Positions 21,583 through 33,929 of a DNA stretch of 64,000 nucleotides are shown here, one piece after another. The stretch comes from Simmondsia chinensis. Lineage: Eukaryota > Streptophyta > Magnoliopsida > Caryophyllales > Simmondsiaceae. Every line of letters starts with the position of its first letter. The stretch's first letter is position 1. The notes under the pieces were generated by a model. That model searched no databases, was not told the DNA's origin, and saw only the letters and a program-made list of their open reading frames with translations. The translations under genes were made by a program, and so were the position numbers. The stretch is taken from NCBI GenBank assembly GCA_018398585.1, contig JAGTTD010000011.1:8741001-8805000 (forward strand). Reading direction: 5' to 3'.

Positions 21583-22091
21583 ATTGTTATCAGAGCCTCG
21601 TTTGCCTTCCGACTGAGTGCGTAATCAAAAAAAAAATTTTAAAAAAAATCAGAATCAACCAAAATCAAATTCAGTACCGAATTTTAGTTCAGTATAAGCC
21701 AATCAAATTCGGCTTGTGCTTTTCGAATCTGATCTTGAGAATTCACAGGAAAAAAAAATGACAGTGAAGCTCAAGTGAGAAAATCTGCTGCGTTGGTGTT
21801 GTTGTGCTGAGAATAGATCGGAATTGTGTTCAAGAATCAGATCAGATACTAAAAATAACCTAATAAGATCAAGTCAGTCAGATTTGGTTCCATTCAGTGC
21901 TGTTTTGCTGGTTAAGTTAAGATTTCAGCGAGAGAACAAGTGATCATAGATCAATTCAGTTTTGTAGCTTCACAAATTTTGATCTCGAAATTCAGAAAAT
22001 TGTTGATCATATTCAGATTTTGACAAAATCAGAACGTCAGTGGAATCAATCAGCATCTTGCAGAACAGATTGTGAAGATTCCGAGTGAAGC

Positions 22092-23357
22092 ATGGCTGAA
22101 GGAGTTAGGACACGATCTGGAGCTGGTGGGGCCAATGTGGCTTCAGTTGTCCGACCAGAAGTGTCCTATGCCACTGTGGCGGGTTCGCACACTCCAAAGG
22201 AGTATGCCACGGTTGATCAAATGAAGGAATGGATCACACAATCACAATTACAATCAGGGGATCGCTTGTTCACGAGATTACTTCAAATGCTTTTGGCAAA
22301 TCAGCAAATGCAGTTAGAAAATCAGCAAAGAAATGAAGATAAATTAAATCAGCAGAAGCAACAAGTTGAGAAAAAGAGTGATGATCAAATTAATCAACAA
22401 TTGCAAGGAATTTAGGAGCAAGTGCAATCCGTAGCCGAGAAGGATGTTCCTTTGCTGATCACTCAAGTGTTGATGCAAGATGAAGACAGAATCACTCCCT
22501 GCCAATGCAGGCAAGAAGTCTTAGCAGAAGAATCACAGATTCCAGGGGAGAAAGCACAGGTTGCTGCGGCTGAGTTGCAATCGTGTGTTCCTAATGTGGC
22601 CGCAGGACCTGCAGGGGCTGAAGAAATGACTCGTGATGGACATCAAGTTGTTAATGTATTGGTTAATCCTCAAGATCCAATTCCAGAAGCTGTTATGCAC
22701 TATCGGCATGCTGATCGACAAGATCGGGATGATTTATTTCCTTTTTCAAGGGGAGTTTTGATTTATCTAAGTGCAAACATGAATTTCAAACCACCTCCTA
22801 TACCGGGTGAAGAAGTTTAAGGCTTTAAGAAGTTGAGACTATTGGAACATGTGACTCAAGCTACTAATGTGCATCGCAGGCCATCTAACAGCAACAGGAT
22901 GCTCGAGCTGTGTAAAAAGGAGTTCAAGAATTACAAATTTGGGATGGAAGCTGTGAGTATTTGGTGGCAGCTGCTATTCTCATTATCCTCTGTATGTTCC
23001 AGCAGCAGAGTGATGCGTGGATGTATGAGCTACAACAAGAGGCCCGTATGTGGGATGATTAGAGTCAGATTGTGGTTGATTTGGTTTGACCTGTGTAGAC
23101 CATCTGAAGTTTACTCCAAATCAGATGCAAGACATCGTGGCAGAGAACAGAAGCTGCTCACTTCTGGAATTACTTCACATTATGCATCTACATGGAATTC
23201 TTCAGCTGCATTTTCGGATCTTGTTATATACCTGTTCTTGCAGGTGCAAGAAATTGCAAGGCAATTCAACACAATCAGGAACCAAGTGATTTTCAAAGTC
23301 TCATTCTCTTCTATTCTTGGGGACAAGAATGTTTTCAAGGGGAAGGGAATATTATGA
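22092..23357 (+). pseudogene. Array A unit 2 protein gene (best N-terminal copy)
   Basis: ATG at 22092 gives MAEGVRTRSGAGGANVASVV, then SYATVAGSHTPKEYATVDQM, QSQLQSGDRLFTRL and a Gln-rich coiled-coil stretch. A single stop at 22416 (where other units read CAG) interrupts. The frame goes on from 22422 (SVAEKDVPLLITQVLMQDED, CQCRQEVLAEESQ, then NVAAGPAGAEEMTRDGHQVV and PQDPIPEAV) to a stop at 22818. It resumes at 22833 (LEHVTQATNVHRRPSNS, then VWWQLLF and LWLIWFDL) and ends across the PPT. The N-terminus resembles the gag N-terminus of F (36862), so I infer a gag-derived head joined to an unrecognised C-terminal domain of about 250 residues. Confidence 0.7.
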
Positions 23358-24075
23358 TTCAAGGATTGAAGGTTTGAACTGTGTTAGATATGTGGGATGT
23401 TTGGTGCTGATGTGCTGCTGCTGGTAGCTGCTTTAGGGCTGTTATTTCGATTATGTTGATGATTTGCTGTTATAATGCTAATTAGAGTAGGTTAGTCTAG
23501 TAAATAAGGTGTTAGCCTACATTACTTCATTGCATTTTGATTAGTAGCTGCATTGTATGAGTCCTAGTATTTCATTTAGTCCCTTCCTATGCTGCGTGGT
23601 GTAATAAACCTGCATTGTAATAATTCTACATTGTAACAACCTGCAGTGAGCTGAGCTAGGCTATTAGTTACTGCAGGTTGGGTTGTTAATTCTGTTAGGA
23701 GTGGTGTTTAGGCGCCAAATAGGATTTAAATGTTAGTTAAGCTTTAATTCTGGATGCTTCTGGTTAGTTCCTAAGTCGGTTACTAGTATTTGTCTAGATT
23801 CATTGTATTAGCTTGTTTGATCTTGCCTATAAGTAGCAACCTCTTGTAATAATCTGATCATTCAATGAAAAATATCAAACAACAATCTCATTTTGAGATT
23901 AATATTCTCTCTCTCATCTAACTCTCTCTATTTCTTATCTCCTTTCCCTTCTTATCTCATCTTAACTCTAATTTCTCGACTTTCTCATCTCAATTTTCCT
24001 TTTTTCTCATCTCATACTCTCAACCTATCCAACTTTTACTTAGTTTACACTTGAGATCCAATCCCGAGCGTAACA
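23350..24075 (+). repeat. Array A LTR3
   Basis: 726 bp. First dinucleotide TA (mutated TG). Ends GAGCGTAACA before an intact PBS. Confidence 0.95.
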
Positions 24076-24562
24076 ATTGGTATCAGAGCCTCGTTTGGCT
24101 TCCGACTGAGTGCGTAATAAATAAAAAAAAAATCAGTATCAACCAAAATCAAATTCAGTACCGAATTTTAGTTGAGTATAAGCCAATCAAATTCAGCTTG
24201 TGTTTTTCAAATCTGATCTTGAAAATTCACAGAAAAAAAAATGACAGTGAAGCTCAAGTGAGAAAATCTGCAGCGTTGGTGTTGTTGTGTTGAGAATAGA
24301 TCGGAATTGTGTTCAAGAATCAGATCAGATACTAAAAATAACCTGATAAGATCAAGTCAGTCAAATTTGGTTCCATTCAGTGCTGTTTTGCTGGTTAAGT
24401 TCAGGTTTTAGCGAGAAAACAAGTGATCATAGATCAATTCAGTTTTGTAGCTTCATAAATTTTGATCTGGAAATTCAGCAAATTGTTGATCATATTCATA
24501 TTTTGACAAAATCAGAACGTCAGTGGAATCAATCAGCATCTAGTAGATCAGATTGTGAAAGC

Positions 24563-25812
24563 ATGGCTGAAGGAGTTAGGACACGATCGGGAGCTGGTGG
24601 AGGCAATGTGGCTTCAGTTGTCCAACCAGAAGTGTCCTATGCCACTGTGGTGGGTTCGAACACTCCAAAGGAGTATGCCACGGTTGATCAAATGAAGGAA
24701 TGGATCACACCATCACAATTACAATCAGGGTTTACAGCAAATGCTTTTGGCAAATCAGCAAATGCAGTTAAAAAATCAGCAAAGAAATGAAGATAAATTA
24801 AATCAGCAGAAGCAACAAGTTTAGAAAAAGAGTGATGATCAAATTAATCAACAATTGTAAGGAATTCAAGAGCAAGTGCAATCCTTAGCTGAGAAGGATG
24901 TTCTTTTGCTGATCACTCAAGTGTTGATGCAAGATGAAGACAGAATCACTCCCTGCCAATGCACGCAAGAAGTCTTAGCTGAAGAATCACAGATTCCAGG
25001 GGAGAAAGCACAGGTTGCTGCGGCTGAGTTGCAATCATGTGTTTCTAATGTGGCCGCAGGACCTGCAGGGGCTGAAGAAATGACTCGTGACGGACACCAA
25101 GTTGTTAATGTATTGGTTAATCCTCAAGATCCAATTCCAGAAGCTGTTATGCACTGTCGGCATGCCGATCGGCAAGATCGGAATGATTTATTTCCTTTTC
25201 AAGGGGAGTTTTTTTTTTTATCCAAGTGCAAACATGAAGGTCAAACCTCCTCCTAAACCAGGTGAAGAAGTTCAAGGCTTTAAGAAGTTGAGACTATTGG
25301 AACATGTGACTGAAGCTACTAATGTGCATCTCAGGCCATCTAACCGCAAAAGAATGCTCGAGCTGTGTAAAAAGGAGTTCAAGAATTACAAATTTGGGAT
25401 GGAAGCTGTGAGTGTTTGGTGGCAGCTGCTGTTCTCATGGTCCTCTGTACGTTCTTAAAGTAGAGTGATGCGTGGATGTATGAGCTACAACAAGAGGCCC
25501 GTATGTGGGATGATTAGAGTCAGATTGTGGTAGATTTGGTTTGACCTGAGTAGACTACCTGAAGTTTACCCCAAATCAGATGCAAGACATCATGGCAGAG
25601 AATAGAAGCAGCTCACTTCTAGAATTACTTCACATTATGCATCAACATGGAATTCTTCTGCTGCATTTTCGGATCTTGTTATAAACATGTTCTTGGGGGT
25701 GCAAGAAATTGCAAGGCAATTCAACACAATCAGGAACCAAGTGATTTTCAAAGTCTCATTCTCTTCCATTCCTGTTGACAAGAATTTTTTCAAGGGGAAG
25801 GGCATGTTATGA
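24563..25812 (+). pseudogene. Array A unit 3 protein gene (frameshifted)
   Basis: Starts MAEGVRTRSGAGGGNVASVV. The 17-bp deletion after 24728 throws the frame into FTANAFGKSA...SAKK and a stop at 24788-24790. Downstream frames (24876-25256 and 25087-25458) recover the conserved CQCTQEVLAEESQ and VKPPPKPGEEVQGFKKLR segments, with a further frameshift in an expanded T run at 25210-25219. The pre-PPT stem is degraded in this unit. Confidence 0.7.
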
Positions 25813-26530
25813 TCCAAGAATTGAAGGTTTGAGCTGTGTTGGATATGTGGGCTGTTTGGTGCTGATGTGCTACTGCTGGTAGCTGCTTTGGGGCTGTTAT
25901 TTAGGTTATGTTGCTAATTTGCTGTTATAATGCAGATTAGAGTAGGTTAGTCTAGTAAATAAGGTGTTAGCCTTCATTACTTCATTGCATTATGATTTGT
26001 AGTTGCATTGTATGAGTCTTAGTATTTCATTTAGTCCCTTCCTATGCTGCATGGTGTAATAAACCTGCATTGTAATAATTCTACATTGTAAAAACCTACA
26101 GTGAGCTGAGCTAGGCCGTTAGTTACTACAGGTTGGGTTGTTAATTCTGTTAGGAGGGGTGTTTAGGCGCCAAATAGGATTTAAATGTTAGTTAAGCTTT
26201 ACTTCTAGATGCTTCTAGTTAGTTCCTAAGTCGGTTACTAGTATTTGTCTAGATTCATTGTATTAGCTTGTTTGATCTTGCCTATAAGTAGCAACCTCTT
26301 GTAATAATCTGATCATTCAATGAAAAATATCAAACAACAATCTCATTTTGAGATTAATATTCTCTCTCTCATCTAACTCTCTCTATTTCTCATCTCCTGT
26401 CCCTTCTTATCTCATCATAACTCTAATTTCTCGACTTTCTCATCTCAATTTTACTTCTTTCTCATCGCATACTCTCAACCTATCCAACTTTTACTTAGTT
26501 TACACTTGTGATCCAATCCCGAGCGTAACA
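25805..26530 (+). repeat. Array A LTR4
   Basis: 726 bp, TGTTATGATCC to GAGCGTAACA, then an intact PBS and a poly-A run. Confidence 0.95.
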
Positions 26531-27045
26531 ATTGGTATCAGAGCCTCGTTTGGCTTCCGACTGAGTGCGTAATCAAAAAAAAAAAAAATTAAAAAAAAAA
26601 ATCAGAATCAACCAAAATCAAATTCAGTACCGAATTTTAGGTCAGTAAAAGCCAATCAAATTCAGCTTGAGCTTTTCAAATCTGATCTTGAAAATTCATA
26701 GGAAAAAAAAAATGACAGTGAGGCTCAAGTGAGAAAATCTGCTGGGTTGGTGTTGTTGTGTTGAGAATAGATCGGAATTGTGTTCAAGAATCAGATCAGA
26801 TACTAAAAATAACCTGATAAGATCAAGTCAGTCAGATTTGGTTCCATTCAGTGCTGTTTTGCTGATTAAGTTCAGATTTTAGCGAGAGAACAAGTGATCA
26901 TAGATCAATTCAGTTTTGTAGCTTCACAAATTTTGATATGTAAATTCAGCAAATTGTTGATCATATTCATATTTTGACAAAATCAGAACGTCAGTGGAAT
27001 CAATCAGCATCTAACAGATCAGATTGTGAAGATTCAGAGTGAAGC

Positions 27046-28294
27046 ATGGCTGAAAGAGTTAGGACACGATCGGGGGCTGGTGGAGGCAATGTGGCTTCAG
27101 TTGTCTAACCAGAAGTGTCCTATGCCGCTGTGGTGGGTTCGAACACTCCAAAGGAGTAAGCCACGGTTGATCAAATGAAGGAATGGATCACACAATCACA
27201 ATTACAATATGGGTTTACAGCAAATGCTTTTGGCAAATCAGCAAATGCAGTTAGAAAATCGGCAAAGAAATGAAGATAGATTAAATCAGCAGAAGCAACA
27301 AGTTGAGAAAAAGAGTGATGATCAAATTAATCAACAATTGCAAGGAATTCAGGAGCAAGTGTAATCCGTAGCTGAGAAGGATGTTCCTTTGTTGATCACT
27401 AACGTGTTGATGCAATATGAAGACAGAATCACTCCCTGCCAATGCACGCAAGAAGTCTTAGCTGAAGAATCACAAATTCCAGGGGAGAAAGCACAGGTTA
27501 CTGCGGCTGAGTTGCAATCGTGTGTTTCTAATGTGGCCGCAGGACCTGCAGGGGCTGAAGAAATGACTCGTGATGGACATCAAGTTGTTAATGTATTGGT
27601 TAATCCTCAAGATCCAATTCCAGAGGCTGTTATGCACTGTTGGCATGCTGATCGGCAAGATCGGGATGATTTATTTCCTTTTTCAAGGGGAGTTTTGATT
27701 TATCTAAGTGCAAACATGAATGTCAAACCTCCTCCTAAACCGGGTGAAGAAGTTCAAGGCTTTAAGAAGTTGAGACTATTGGAACATGTGACTCAAGCTA
27801 CTAATGTGCATCTCAGGCCATGTAACAACAAAAGAATGCTCGAGCTGTGTAAAAAGGAGTTCAAGAATTACAAATTTGGGATGGAAGTTGTGAGTGTTTG
27901 GTGGCAGCTGCTGTTCTCATGGTCCTCTGTACATTCCTGCAGTAGAGTGATGCGTGGATGTATGAGCTACAACAAGAGGCCCTTATGTGGGATGATTAGA
28001 GTCAGATTGTGGTTGATTTGGTTTGACCTGAGTAGACCACCTGAAGTTTACTCCAAATCAGATGCAAGACATCGTGGTAGAGAACAGAAGCAGCTCACTT
28101 CTAGAATTACTTTACATTATGCATCAACATGGAATTCTTCAGCTGCATTTTCGGATCTTGTTATATACATGTTCTTGCAGGTGCAAGAAATTGCAAGGCA
28201 ATTCAACACAATCAGGAACCAAGTGATTTTCAAAGTCTCATTCTCTTCCATTCTTGTGGACAAGAATGTTTTCAAGGGGAAGGGAATGTTATGA
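27046..28294 (+). pseudogene. Array A unit 4 protein gene (long intact C-terminal frame)
   Basis: Start MAERVRTRSGAGGGNVASVV with stops near 27106 and 27158 and the shared 17-bp deletion. From 27389 a 301-codon frame is open to the end: LLITNVLMQYEDRITPCQC, AAGPAGAEEMTRDGHQ, VKPPPKPGEEVQGFKKLR, VWWQLLFSW, LWLIWFDLSRPPEVYSK, then ILVDKNVFKGKGML with the stop inside LTR5. The open frame over 300 codons suggests this C-terminal frame is the ancestral one. Confidence 0.7.
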
Positions 28295-29012
28295 TCCAAG
28301 AATTGAAGTTTTGAGCTGTGCTGGATATGTGAGCTTTTTGGTGCTGATGTGCTGCTGCTAGTAGCTGCTTTAGGGCTGATATTTTGATTATGTTGCTGAT
28401 TTGCTGTTATAATGCTGATTAGAGTAGGTTAGACTAGTAAATAAGGTGTTCGCCTTCATTACTTCATTGCATTATTATTAGTAGCTGCATTGTTTGGGTC
28501 TTAGTATTTCATTTAGTCCCTTCCTATGCTGCGTGGTGTAATAAACCAGCATTGTAATAATCCTACATTGTAACAACCTGCAGTGAGCTGAGCTAGGCTA
28601 TTAGTTACTGCAGGTTGGGTTGTTAATTCTGTTAGGAGTGGTATTTAGGCGCCAAATAGGATTTAAATGTTAGTTAAGCTTTAATTCTAGATGCTTCTAG
28701 TTAGTTCCTAAGTCAGTTACTAGAATTTGTCTAGATTCATTGTATTAGCTTGTTTGATCTTGCCTATAAGTAGTAACCTCTTGTAATAATCTGATCATTC
28801 AATGAAAAATATCAAACAACGATCTCATTTTGAGATTAATATTCTCTCTCTCATCTAACTCTCTCTATTTCTCATCTCCTTTCCCTTCTTGTCTCATCTT
28901 AACTCTAATTTCTCGACTTTCTCATCTCAATTTCACTTTTTTCTCATCTCATACTCTCAACCTATCCAACTTTTACTTAGTTTACACTTGTGATCCAATC
29001 CCGAGCGTAACA
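28287..29012 (+). repeat. Array A LTR5
   Basis: 726 bp, TG...CA ends intact, intact PBS following. Confidence 0.95.
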
Positions 29013-29515
29013 ATTGGTATCAGAGCCTCGTTTGACTTCCGACTGAGTGCGTAATCAAAAAAAAAAAAAAAAAAATCAGAATCAACCAAAATCAAATTCC
29101 GTACCGAATTTTAGTTCAGTATAAGCCAATCAAATTCAGCTTTTGTTTGTCAAATCTAATCTTGAAAATTCACCGGAAACAAATGACAGTGAAGCTCAAG
29201 TGAGAAAATCCGTAGCGTTGGTGTTGTTGTGTTGAGAATAGATCGGAATTGTGTTCAAGAATCAGATCAGATACTAAAAATAACTGATAAGATCAACTCA
29301 GTCAGATTTGGTTCCATTCAGTGCTGTTTTGCTGGTTAAGTTCAGATTTTAGCGAGAGAACAAGTGATCATAGATCAATTCAGTTTTGTAGCTCCATAAA
29401 TTTTGATCTGGAAATTCAGCAAATTGTTGATCATATTCATATTTTGACAAAATCAGAACGTCAGTGGAATCAATCAGCATCTAGCAGATCAGATTGTGAA
29501 GATTCAGGGTGAAGC

Positions 29516-30764
29516 ATGGCTGAAGGAGTTAGGACACGATCGGGATTTGGTGGAGGCAATGTGGCTTCAGTTGTCCAACCAGAAGTGTCCTATGCCACTG
29601 TGGTGGGTTCGAACACTCCAAAGGAGTGTGCCACGGTTGATCAAATGAAGGAATGGATCACACAATCACAATTACAATCAGGGTTTACAGCAAATGCTTT
29701 TGGCAAATCCGCAAATGCAGTTCAAAAATCAGCAAAGAAATGAAGATAAATTAAATCAGCAGAAGCAACAAGTTGAGAAAAAGAGTGATGATCAAATTAA
29801 TCAACAATTGTAAGGAATTCAGGAGCAAGTGCAATCCTTAGCTGAGAAGGATGTTCCTTTGCTGATCACTCAAGTGTTGATGCAAGATGAAGAGAGAATC
29901 ACTCCCTGCCAATGCACGCAAGAAGTCTTAGCTGAAGAATCACAGATTCAAGGGGAGAAAGCACAGGTTGCTGCGGCTGAGTTGCAATCGTGTGTTTCTA
30001 ATGTGGCCGCAGGACCTGCAGGGGCTGAAGAAATGACTCGTAATGGACATCTAGTGGTTAATGTATTGGTTACTCGTCAAGATCCAATTCCAGAAGCTGT
30101 TATGCACTGTCGGCATGCCGATCGGCAAGGTCGGAATGATTTATTTCCTTTTTCAAGGGGAGTTTTTATTTATCTAAGTGCAAACATGAATGTCAAACCT
30201 CCTCCTAAACCGGGTGAAGAAGTTCAGGGCTTCAAGAAGTTGAGACTATTGGAACATGTGACTCAAGCTACTAATGTGCATCTCAGGCCATCTAACAACA
30301 AAAGAATGCTCGAGCTGTGTAAAAAGGAGTTCAAGAATTACAAATTTGGAATGGAAGCTGTGAGTGTTTGGTGGCAGCTGCTGTTCTAATGGTCCTCTGC
30401 ACATTCCTGCAGTAGAGTGATGCGTGGATGTATGAGCTACAACAAGAAGCCCGTATGTGGGATGATTAGAGTCAGATTGTGGTTGATTTGGTTTGACCTG
30501 GGTAGACCACCTGAAGCTTACTCCAAATCAGATCGAAGACATCGTGGCAAAGAATAGAAGCAGCTCACATCTAGAATTACTTCACATTATGCATCAACAT
30601 GGAATTCTTCAGCTGCATTTTCGGATCTTGTTATATACATGTTCTTGCAGGTGCAAGAAATTGCAAGGCAATTCAACACAATCAGGAACCAAGTGATTTT
30701 CAAAGTCTCATTCTCTTCCATTCTTGAGGACAAGAATGTTTTCAAGGGGAAGGGAATGTTATGA
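29516..30764 (+). pseudogene. Array A unit 5 protein gene (frameshifted)
   Basis: MAEGVRTRSGFGGGNVASVV head, shared 17-bp deletion, stop at SAKK (29741). Downstream frame 29829-30389 covers the CQCTQ and VKPPPKPGEEVQGFKKLR blocks up to VWWQLLF and then a stop (TCATGG to TAATGG by comparison). The final part continues into the pre-PPT stem and LTR6. Confidence 0.7.
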
Positions 30765-31482
30765 TCCAAGAATTGAAGTTTTGAGCTGTGTTGGATATGT
30801 GCACTGTTTGGTGCTGATGTGCTGCTGCTGGTAGCTGCTTTAGGGCTATTATTCCGATTATGTTGCTGATTTGCTGTTATAATGCTAATTAGAGTAAGTT
30901 AGTCTAGTAAATATGGTGTTCACCTTCATTACTTCATTGCATTATGATTAGTAGTTGCATTTTATGAGTCTTAGTATTTCATTTAGTCCCTTCCTATGTT
31001 GCGTGGTGTAATAAACCTGCATTGCAATAATTCTACATTGTAACAACCTGCAGTGAGCTGAGCTAGGCTATTAGTTACTGCAGGTTGGGTTGTTAATTCT
31101 GTTAGGAGTGGTGTTTAGGCGCCAAATAGGATTTAAATGTTAGTTAAGCTTTAATTCTAGATGCTTCTAGTTAGTTCGTAAGTCAGTTACTAGTATTTGT
31201 CTAGATTCATTGTATTAGCTTTTTTGATCTTGCCTATAAGTAGCAACCTCTTGTAATAATCTGATCATTCAATGAAAAATGTCAAACAACAATCTCATTT
31301 TGAGATTAATATTCTCTCTCTCATCTAACTCTCTCTATTTCTCATCTCCTTTCCCTTCTTATCTCATCTTAACTCTAATTTCTCTACTTTCTCATCTCAA
31401 TTTTACTTTTTTCTCATCTCATACTCTCAACCTATCCAACTTTTACTTTGTTTACACTTGTGATCCAATCCCGAGTGTAACA
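30757..31482 (+). repeat. Array A LTR6
   Basis: 726 bp. Ends GAGTGTAACA (one change), intact PBS following. Confidence 0.95.
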
Positions 31483-31983
31483 ATTGGTATCAGAGCCTCA
31501 TTTGGCTTCCGACTGAGTGCGCAATCAAAAAAAAAAAAAAATTCAGAATCAACCAAAATCAAATTCCGTACCGAATTTTAGTTCAGTATAAGCCAATCAA
31601 ATTCAGCTTGTGTTTGTCAAATCTGATCTTGAAAATTCACTGAAAAAAAATGACAGTGAAGCTCAAGTGAGAAAATCTGCAGCGTTAGTGTTGTTGTGTT
31701 GAGAACAGATCGGAATTGTGTTCAAGAATCAGATCAGATACTAAAAATAACCTGATAAGATCAAGTCAGTGAGATTTGGTTCCATTCAGTGCTGTTTTGC
31801 TGGTTAAGTTCATATTTTAGCGAGAGAACAAGTGATCATAGATCAATTCAGTTTTGTAGCTTCACAAATTTTGATCTGGAAATTCAGCAAATTGTTGATC
31901 ATATTCATATTTTGACAAAATCAGAACGTCAGTGGAATCAATCAGCATCTAGCAAATCAGATTGTGAAGATTCAGAGTGAAGC

Positions 31984-33211
31984 ATGGCTGAAGGAGTTAG
32001 GACACGATCGGGAGCTGGTGGAGGCAATGTGGCTTCAGTTGTCCAACCAGAAGTGTCCTATGCCACTGTGGTGGGTTCAAACACTCCAAAGGAGTGTGCC
32101 ACGGTTGATCAAATGAAGGAATGGATCACACAATCACAATTACAATCAGGGTTTACAGCAAATGCTTTTGGCAAATCAGCAAAGAAATGAAGATAAATTA
32201 AATCAGCAGAAGCAACAAGTTGAGAAAAAGAGTGATGATCAAATTAATCAACAATTGTAAGGAATTCAGGAGCAAGTGCAATCCTTAGTTGAGAAGGATG
32301 TTCCTTTGCTGATCACTCAAGTATTGATGCAAGATGAAGACAGAATCACTCCCTGCCAATGCACGCAAGAAGTCTTAGCTGAAGAATCACAGATTCTAAG
32401 GGAGAAAGCACAGGTTGCTGCGGCTGAGTTGCAATCGTGTGTTTCTAATGTGGCCACAGGACCTGCAGGGGCTAACGAAATGACTCGTGATGGACATCAA
32501 GTTGTTAATATATTGGTTAATCCTCAAGATCCAATTCCAGAAGCTGTTATGCACTATCGGCATGCCGATCGGCAAGGTCGGAATGATTTATTTCCTTTTT
32601 CAAGGGGAGTTTTTATTTATCTAAGTGCAAACATGAATGTCAAACCTCCTCCTAAACCGGGTGAAGAAGTTCAAGGCTTTAAGAAGTTGAGACTATTGGA
32701 ACATGTGACTCAAGCTACTAATGTGCATCTCAGGCCATCTAACAACAAACGAATGCTCGAGCTGTGTAAAAAGAAGTTCAGGAATTACAAATTTGGGATG
32801 GAAGCTGTGAGTGTTTGGTGGCAGCTGCTGTTCTCATGGTCCTCTGCGCATTCCTGCAGTAGAGTGATGCGTGGATGTATGAGCTACAACAAGAGGCCCT
32901 TATGTGGGATGATTAGAGTCAGAATGTGGTTGATTTGGTTTGACCTGAGTAGACCACCTGAAGTTTACTCTAAATCAGATGCAAGACATCGTGGCAGAGA
33001 ACAGAAGCAGGTCACTTTTAGAATTACTTCACATTATGCATCAACATGGAATTCTTCAGCTGCATTTTCGGATCTTGTTATATACATGTTCTTGCAGGTG
33101 CAAGAAATTGCAAGGCAATTCAACACAATCAGGAACCAAGTGATTTTCAAAGTCTCATTCTCTTCCATTCTTGAGGACAAGAATGTTTTCAAGGAGAAGG
33201 GAATGTTATGA
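31984..33211 (+). pseudogene. Array A unit 6 protein gene (frameshifted head, 311-codon intact C-terminal frame)
   Basis: The MAEGVRTRSGAGGGNVASVV head is cut by the shared 17-bp deletion plus a private 21-bp deletion near 32174, ending at SAKK. From 32276 to 33211 a 311-codon frame is open and carries all the conserved C-terminal blocks, ending ILEDKNVFKEKGML across the polypurine tract into LTR7. Confidence 0.7.
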
Positions 33212-33929
33212 TCCAAGAATTGAAGTTTTAAGCTGTGTTGAATATGTGGGCTGTTTGGTGCTGATGTGCTGTTGCTGGTAGCTGCTTTAGGGCTGTTATT
33301 TCGATTATGTTGCTGATTTGCTGTTATAATGCTAATTAGAGTAGGTTAGTCTAGTAAATATGGTGTTCTCCTTCATTACTTCATTGCATTATGATTAGTA
33401 GCTGCATTGTATGAGTCTTAGTATTTCATTTAGTCCCTTCCTATGCTGCGTGGTGTAATAAACCTGCATTGTAATAATTCTACATTGTAACAACCTACAG
33501 TGAGCTGAGCTAGGCTGTTAGTTACTGCAGGTTGGGTTGTTAATTCTGTTAAGAGTGATGTTTAGGCGCCAAATAGGGTTTAAATGTTAGTTAAGCTTTA
33601 ATTCTAGATGCTTCTAGTTAGTTCCTAATTCGGTTACTAGGATTTGTCTAGATTCATTATATTAGCTTGTTTGATCTTGCCTATAAATTGCAACCTCTTG
33701 TAATAATCTGATCATTCAATGAAAAATATTAAACAACAATCTCATTTTGAGATTAATATTCTCTCTCTCATCTAACTCTCTGTATTTCTCATCTCCTTTC
33801 CCTTCTTATCTCATCTTAACTCTAATTTCTCTACTTTCTCATCTCAATTTCACTTCTTTCTCATCTCATACTCTCAACCTATCCAACTTTTACTTAGTTT
33901 ACGCTTGTGATCCAATCCTGAGCGTAACA
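33204..33929 (+). repeat. Array A LTR7 (terminal)
   Basis: 726 bp, ends GAGCGTAACA at 33929. It is not followed by a PBS; instead CTGAG (33930-33934) mirrors the CTAAG before LTR1. This is the true right end of the array. Confidence 0.95.

Larger units (their letters stand above)
18364..33929 (+). mobile_element. Array A: head-to-tail tandem of a non-autonomous LTR element (7 LTRs, 6 internal regions)
   Basis: LTRs start at 18364, 20857, 23350, 25805, 28287, 30757 and 33204. Each ends 726 bp later at TAACA (one is TGTAACA). Every internal region begins with an initiator-Met PBS (TGGTATCAGAGC or a close variant) and ends with a polypurine tract AAGGGGAAGGGAA or close. Unit periods are 2493, 2493, 2455, 2482, 2470 and 2447 bp. 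Adjacent units share one LTR, with no target duplications inside. The outer flanks are CTAAG (18359-18363) and CTGAG (33930-33934), a 4/5 match fitting one original insertion. No RT, protease or integrase is encoded. The element would need pol from a relative such as F or G2. Confidence 0.95.

Noticed and set aside
20687..33216. A 60-codon minus-strand ORF with nearly the same sequence recurring in the array A units
   Set aside because: It lies antisense to the conserved C-terminal plus-strand frame and recurs only because the units are copies. The codon pattern and homology between units favour the plus strand.
18364..33929. Array A as a satellite DNA or CRISPR-like array
   Set aside because: The period is about 2.48 kb, with LTR, PBS and PPT in each unit and an imperfect target duplication outside. 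It is a retroelement tandem, not a satellite of unknown origin or a CRISPR array.
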